This document shows, in pieces, positions 4,525 through 5,887 of a stretch of DNA of 5,887 nt. A program made the translations under genes and the position numbers. The first letter of the stretch is position 1. Each line of letters opens with the position of its first letter. The stretch lies in assembly GCA_044225565.1 (NCBI GenBank), contig JBGAIL010000249.1, forward strand, positions 1-5,887, given 5' to 3'. Under the pieces are notes generated by a model that worked only from the letters and a program-made list of their open reading frames with translations, was not told the origin of the DNA and searched no databases. The DNA is from CAVXAE01 sp044225565 (lineage in GTDB: Bacteria; Pseudomonadota; Gammaproteobacteria; Steroidobacterales; Steroidobacteraceae).

Positions 4525-5887
4525 TCAGGCGAGACAGCCCAGCGCCGCCGGCACGTGCCGGCGCATCACTGCGTTCTGCGCATCCCACTGCTGTTTGGGA
4601 TCGAGTTGCTCGAGGAAGTGCGTCTCGCCGCCGACCAGCACCGCGATCGGAACGCCGTCGCGATAGAGCACGCGATTGCCGGTGAGCGCGGGCAGACGCG
4701 AGCCGGGCGTGAGCAGGCCGACGAGATTGAGCGGGTCCGCGCCGCAGAGCGCAACGTCCAGCCCGTCGCAGGGCTTGCGGCGCACGTCGCGCATCAACGC
4801 GATGGCATCGGGCGTCGCGAACTGCTCTCCCGAGAAGCCGGCGACGAAGCGGCCGCCGCGAATCTCGCCGCGAGCCTCGAGTCGGCGACAGCACATGAGG
4901 ATCTCGCGCCACGGCGGCAGCCAGCTCGCCTCGGCCGCGATGAGTCGCCACAGCACCACGCCCCAGCGGCGCAGCAACGTGCGCACCACATGCTCGACCG
5001 CTTCGTCGCTGTCACGGCGTGCCGCGGCGGAGAGACCGGCCGCGGCGCGCAAGAGCTTCGGGCGACGTACCAAAGCCCAGCGTCCCGCATCGGCCATGCC
5101 GAACAGCGCGACGCGCCGGCGGCGACCGGACGCATGCGAGGACACCCTTCGATCCGAAGGCACGAGCAGCGCTCGCAGGCCACCGAAGCTGTCCGAGTTC
5201 ACCCACCCCATGGCGACCAGCTCCGCGAGTGCCTCTTCCGCCTGCGCGGGAAGCAGATGCAACCCCTCGACGATCTCGTCGAAGAACGAGGCGCCGTGCG
5301 CCCGGATGAATTCCGAGACGTCGCGCGCCACTGCGGTGAGCTGGGTGGCATCCGGCTCTTCGGCAAACCCGGACCACGATTTCACGTTGCGCCGCGCCAG
5401 CAGCGTGATGGGCGTGGATCGCACCGGTGCCGCACCGCGCGCGCCAGCTCCCGTTGCGCGATCCGGATCCAGCTTCCGCGTCGCAAGCCGGCTCCACACG
5501 AAACGGCCGGCGAGGCAATGCTCGTCCAGCCACGCAGGCTCGTACTCCGCGATGCGCGCCGGAAGAATCTCGGTTTCCCAGGCGCTCGCCGGCGCTTCGA
5601 AGCCTTCGAGCTGGTCCAGCACGGCCGCTACCGCATCGGGCCCCTGCATGCGCGAGCCCGGCGTCACGCGCTGCCATTCGAACAGGAAGCGCAGGAAATC
5701 CCGCGCCGTCGCCGGCTCGATTTCGGAACGCAGGCGCTTGACGGTGTAGCGGTGGATGCGGGCGAGCAGCCGGCGCTCGCACCATTCCTCTTCGCGCGCG
5801 CCGGGCGAGAAACGGCCCCGCATCGCGAAGCCTTCCGCCTGGAGCGCGATCATCGCCGCATCCACCTTCGACGACGGCAGGCCGAGC
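4525..5887 (-). CDS. lhr: C-terminal part of a long-form Lhr (large helicase-related) protein, 5' end outside window
   Basis: About 453 residues are readable and the frame stays open to the right edge, with LGLPSSKV preceding the first in-window start-like codon (GTG at 5865). That codon is therefore unlikely to be the true start. Hallmarks of the region after the Lhr helicase core are present: AEGFAMRGRFSPG, EEWCERRLLARIHRYTVKRL, ARDFLRFLFEWQRV, QLEGFEAPASAWETEILPAR, AWLDEHCLAGRFVWSRL, RRWGVVLWRLIAAE, FVAGFSGEQFATPDA, and DPLNLVGLLTPG followed by PALTGNRVLYRDG. Lhr proteins are 3'-to-5' ATP-dependent nucleic-acid helicases used in DNA repair. The long bacterial form adds a C-terminal domain made of winged-helix modules, which is the part seen here. 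The helicase motifs themselves lie outside the window. No frameshift or internal stop is seen, so the gene looks intact as far as it can be read. It ends convergently with the membrane-protein gene, 51 bp away. Confidence 0.92.
   Translation of the reverse strand, partial: LGLPSSKVDAAMIALQAEGFAMRGRFSPGAREEEWCERRLLARIHRYTVKRLRSEIEPATARDFLRFLFEWQRVTPGSRMQGPDAVAAVLDQLEGFEAPASAWETEILPARIAEYEPAWLDEHCLAGRFVWSRLATRKLDPDRATGAGARGAAPVRSTPITLLARRNVKSWSGFAEEPDATQLTAVARDVSEFIRAHGASFFDEIVEGLHLLPAQAEEALAELVAMGWVNSDSFGGLRALLVPSDRRVSSHASGRRRRVALFGMADAGRWALVRRPKLLRAAAGLSAAARRDSDEAVEHVVRTLLRRWGVVLWRLIAAEASWLPPWREILMCCRRLEARGEIRGGRFVAGFSGEQFATPDAIALMRDVRRKPCDGLDVALCGADPLNLVGLLTPGSRLPALTGNRVLYRDGVPIAVLVGGETHFLEQLDPKQQWDAQNAVMRRHVPAALGCLA
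4547..4562. repeat. Perfect 16-bp palindrome in the end of lhr
   Basis: GCCGGCACGTGCCGGC is self-complementary and lies inside the last codons of lhr (encoding part of RRHVPAA). Imperfect GCGC flanks extend it. No T-tract follows on either strand, so it does not look like an intrinsic terminator. Confidence 0.35.

Noticed and set aside
4676..5749. Plus-strand open frame of 357 codons opposite lhr
   Set aside because: It is Ser/Arg/Ala-rich with no domain, while the opposite strand encodes clear Lhr motifs along its length.

Overview
The window is GC-rich bacterial chromosomal DNA. Its main content is a cell-surface signalling locus of the FecI/FecR/FecA type, followed by a small membrane-protein gene and the 3' part of an Lhr-type helicase gene. 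An outer-membrane TonB-dependent receptor and a FecR with an N-terminal DUF4880-like segment point to a Gram-negative, probably a proteobacterium. Large GC-rich gammaproteobacterial groups such as the Steroidobacteraceae or Nevskiales would fit. That placement is inference from gene style only; no rRNA or other taxonomic marker is present.

Layout: the minus-strand operon reads from right to left. It runs from an ECF sigma factor (3705 to 3169), to an overlapping anti-sigma/transducer fecR-like gene (3182 to 2160), to a TonB-dependent receptor with a signalling (STN) domain (2042 to beyond base 1). The receptor lacks its C-terminal barrel because the window ends there. A 237-bp divergent intergenic region separates the sigma gene from a plus-strand gene (3943-4473) for an unrecognised four-helix membrane protein. 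That gene converges, with a 51-bp gap, on the end of a minus-strand gene (4525 to beyond 5887). This last gene encodes the C-terminal part of a long-form Lhr helicase and continues off the right edge.

How the parts work together: the arrangement matches the known cell-surface signalling circuit. An occupied outer-membrane receptor uses its periplasmic STN domain to signal to the periplasmic part of FecR. FecR is then processed, releasing the sigma factor to transcribe the receptor gene. The transported ligand cannot be told from the sequence. No obvious Fur-box-like AT-rich palindrome is visible, so iron should not be assumed.

The most useful non-coding observation is a pair of matching sites on the minus strand, one just upstream of the sigma gene and one in the gap before the receptor gene. 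They share GGGGGRCAARAW, 12 bases, then CGGTCTT, and align without gaps at about 22 of 31 positions by eye. They are good candidates for the promoter recognised by this sigma factor, making the circuit autoregulated with a second promoter at the receptor. The site before the sigma gene lies so close to its ATG that the message would be almost leaderless. No tRNA, rRNA, CRISPR array, insertion sequence or convincing intrinsic terminator was seen, and I found no clearly new type of system.
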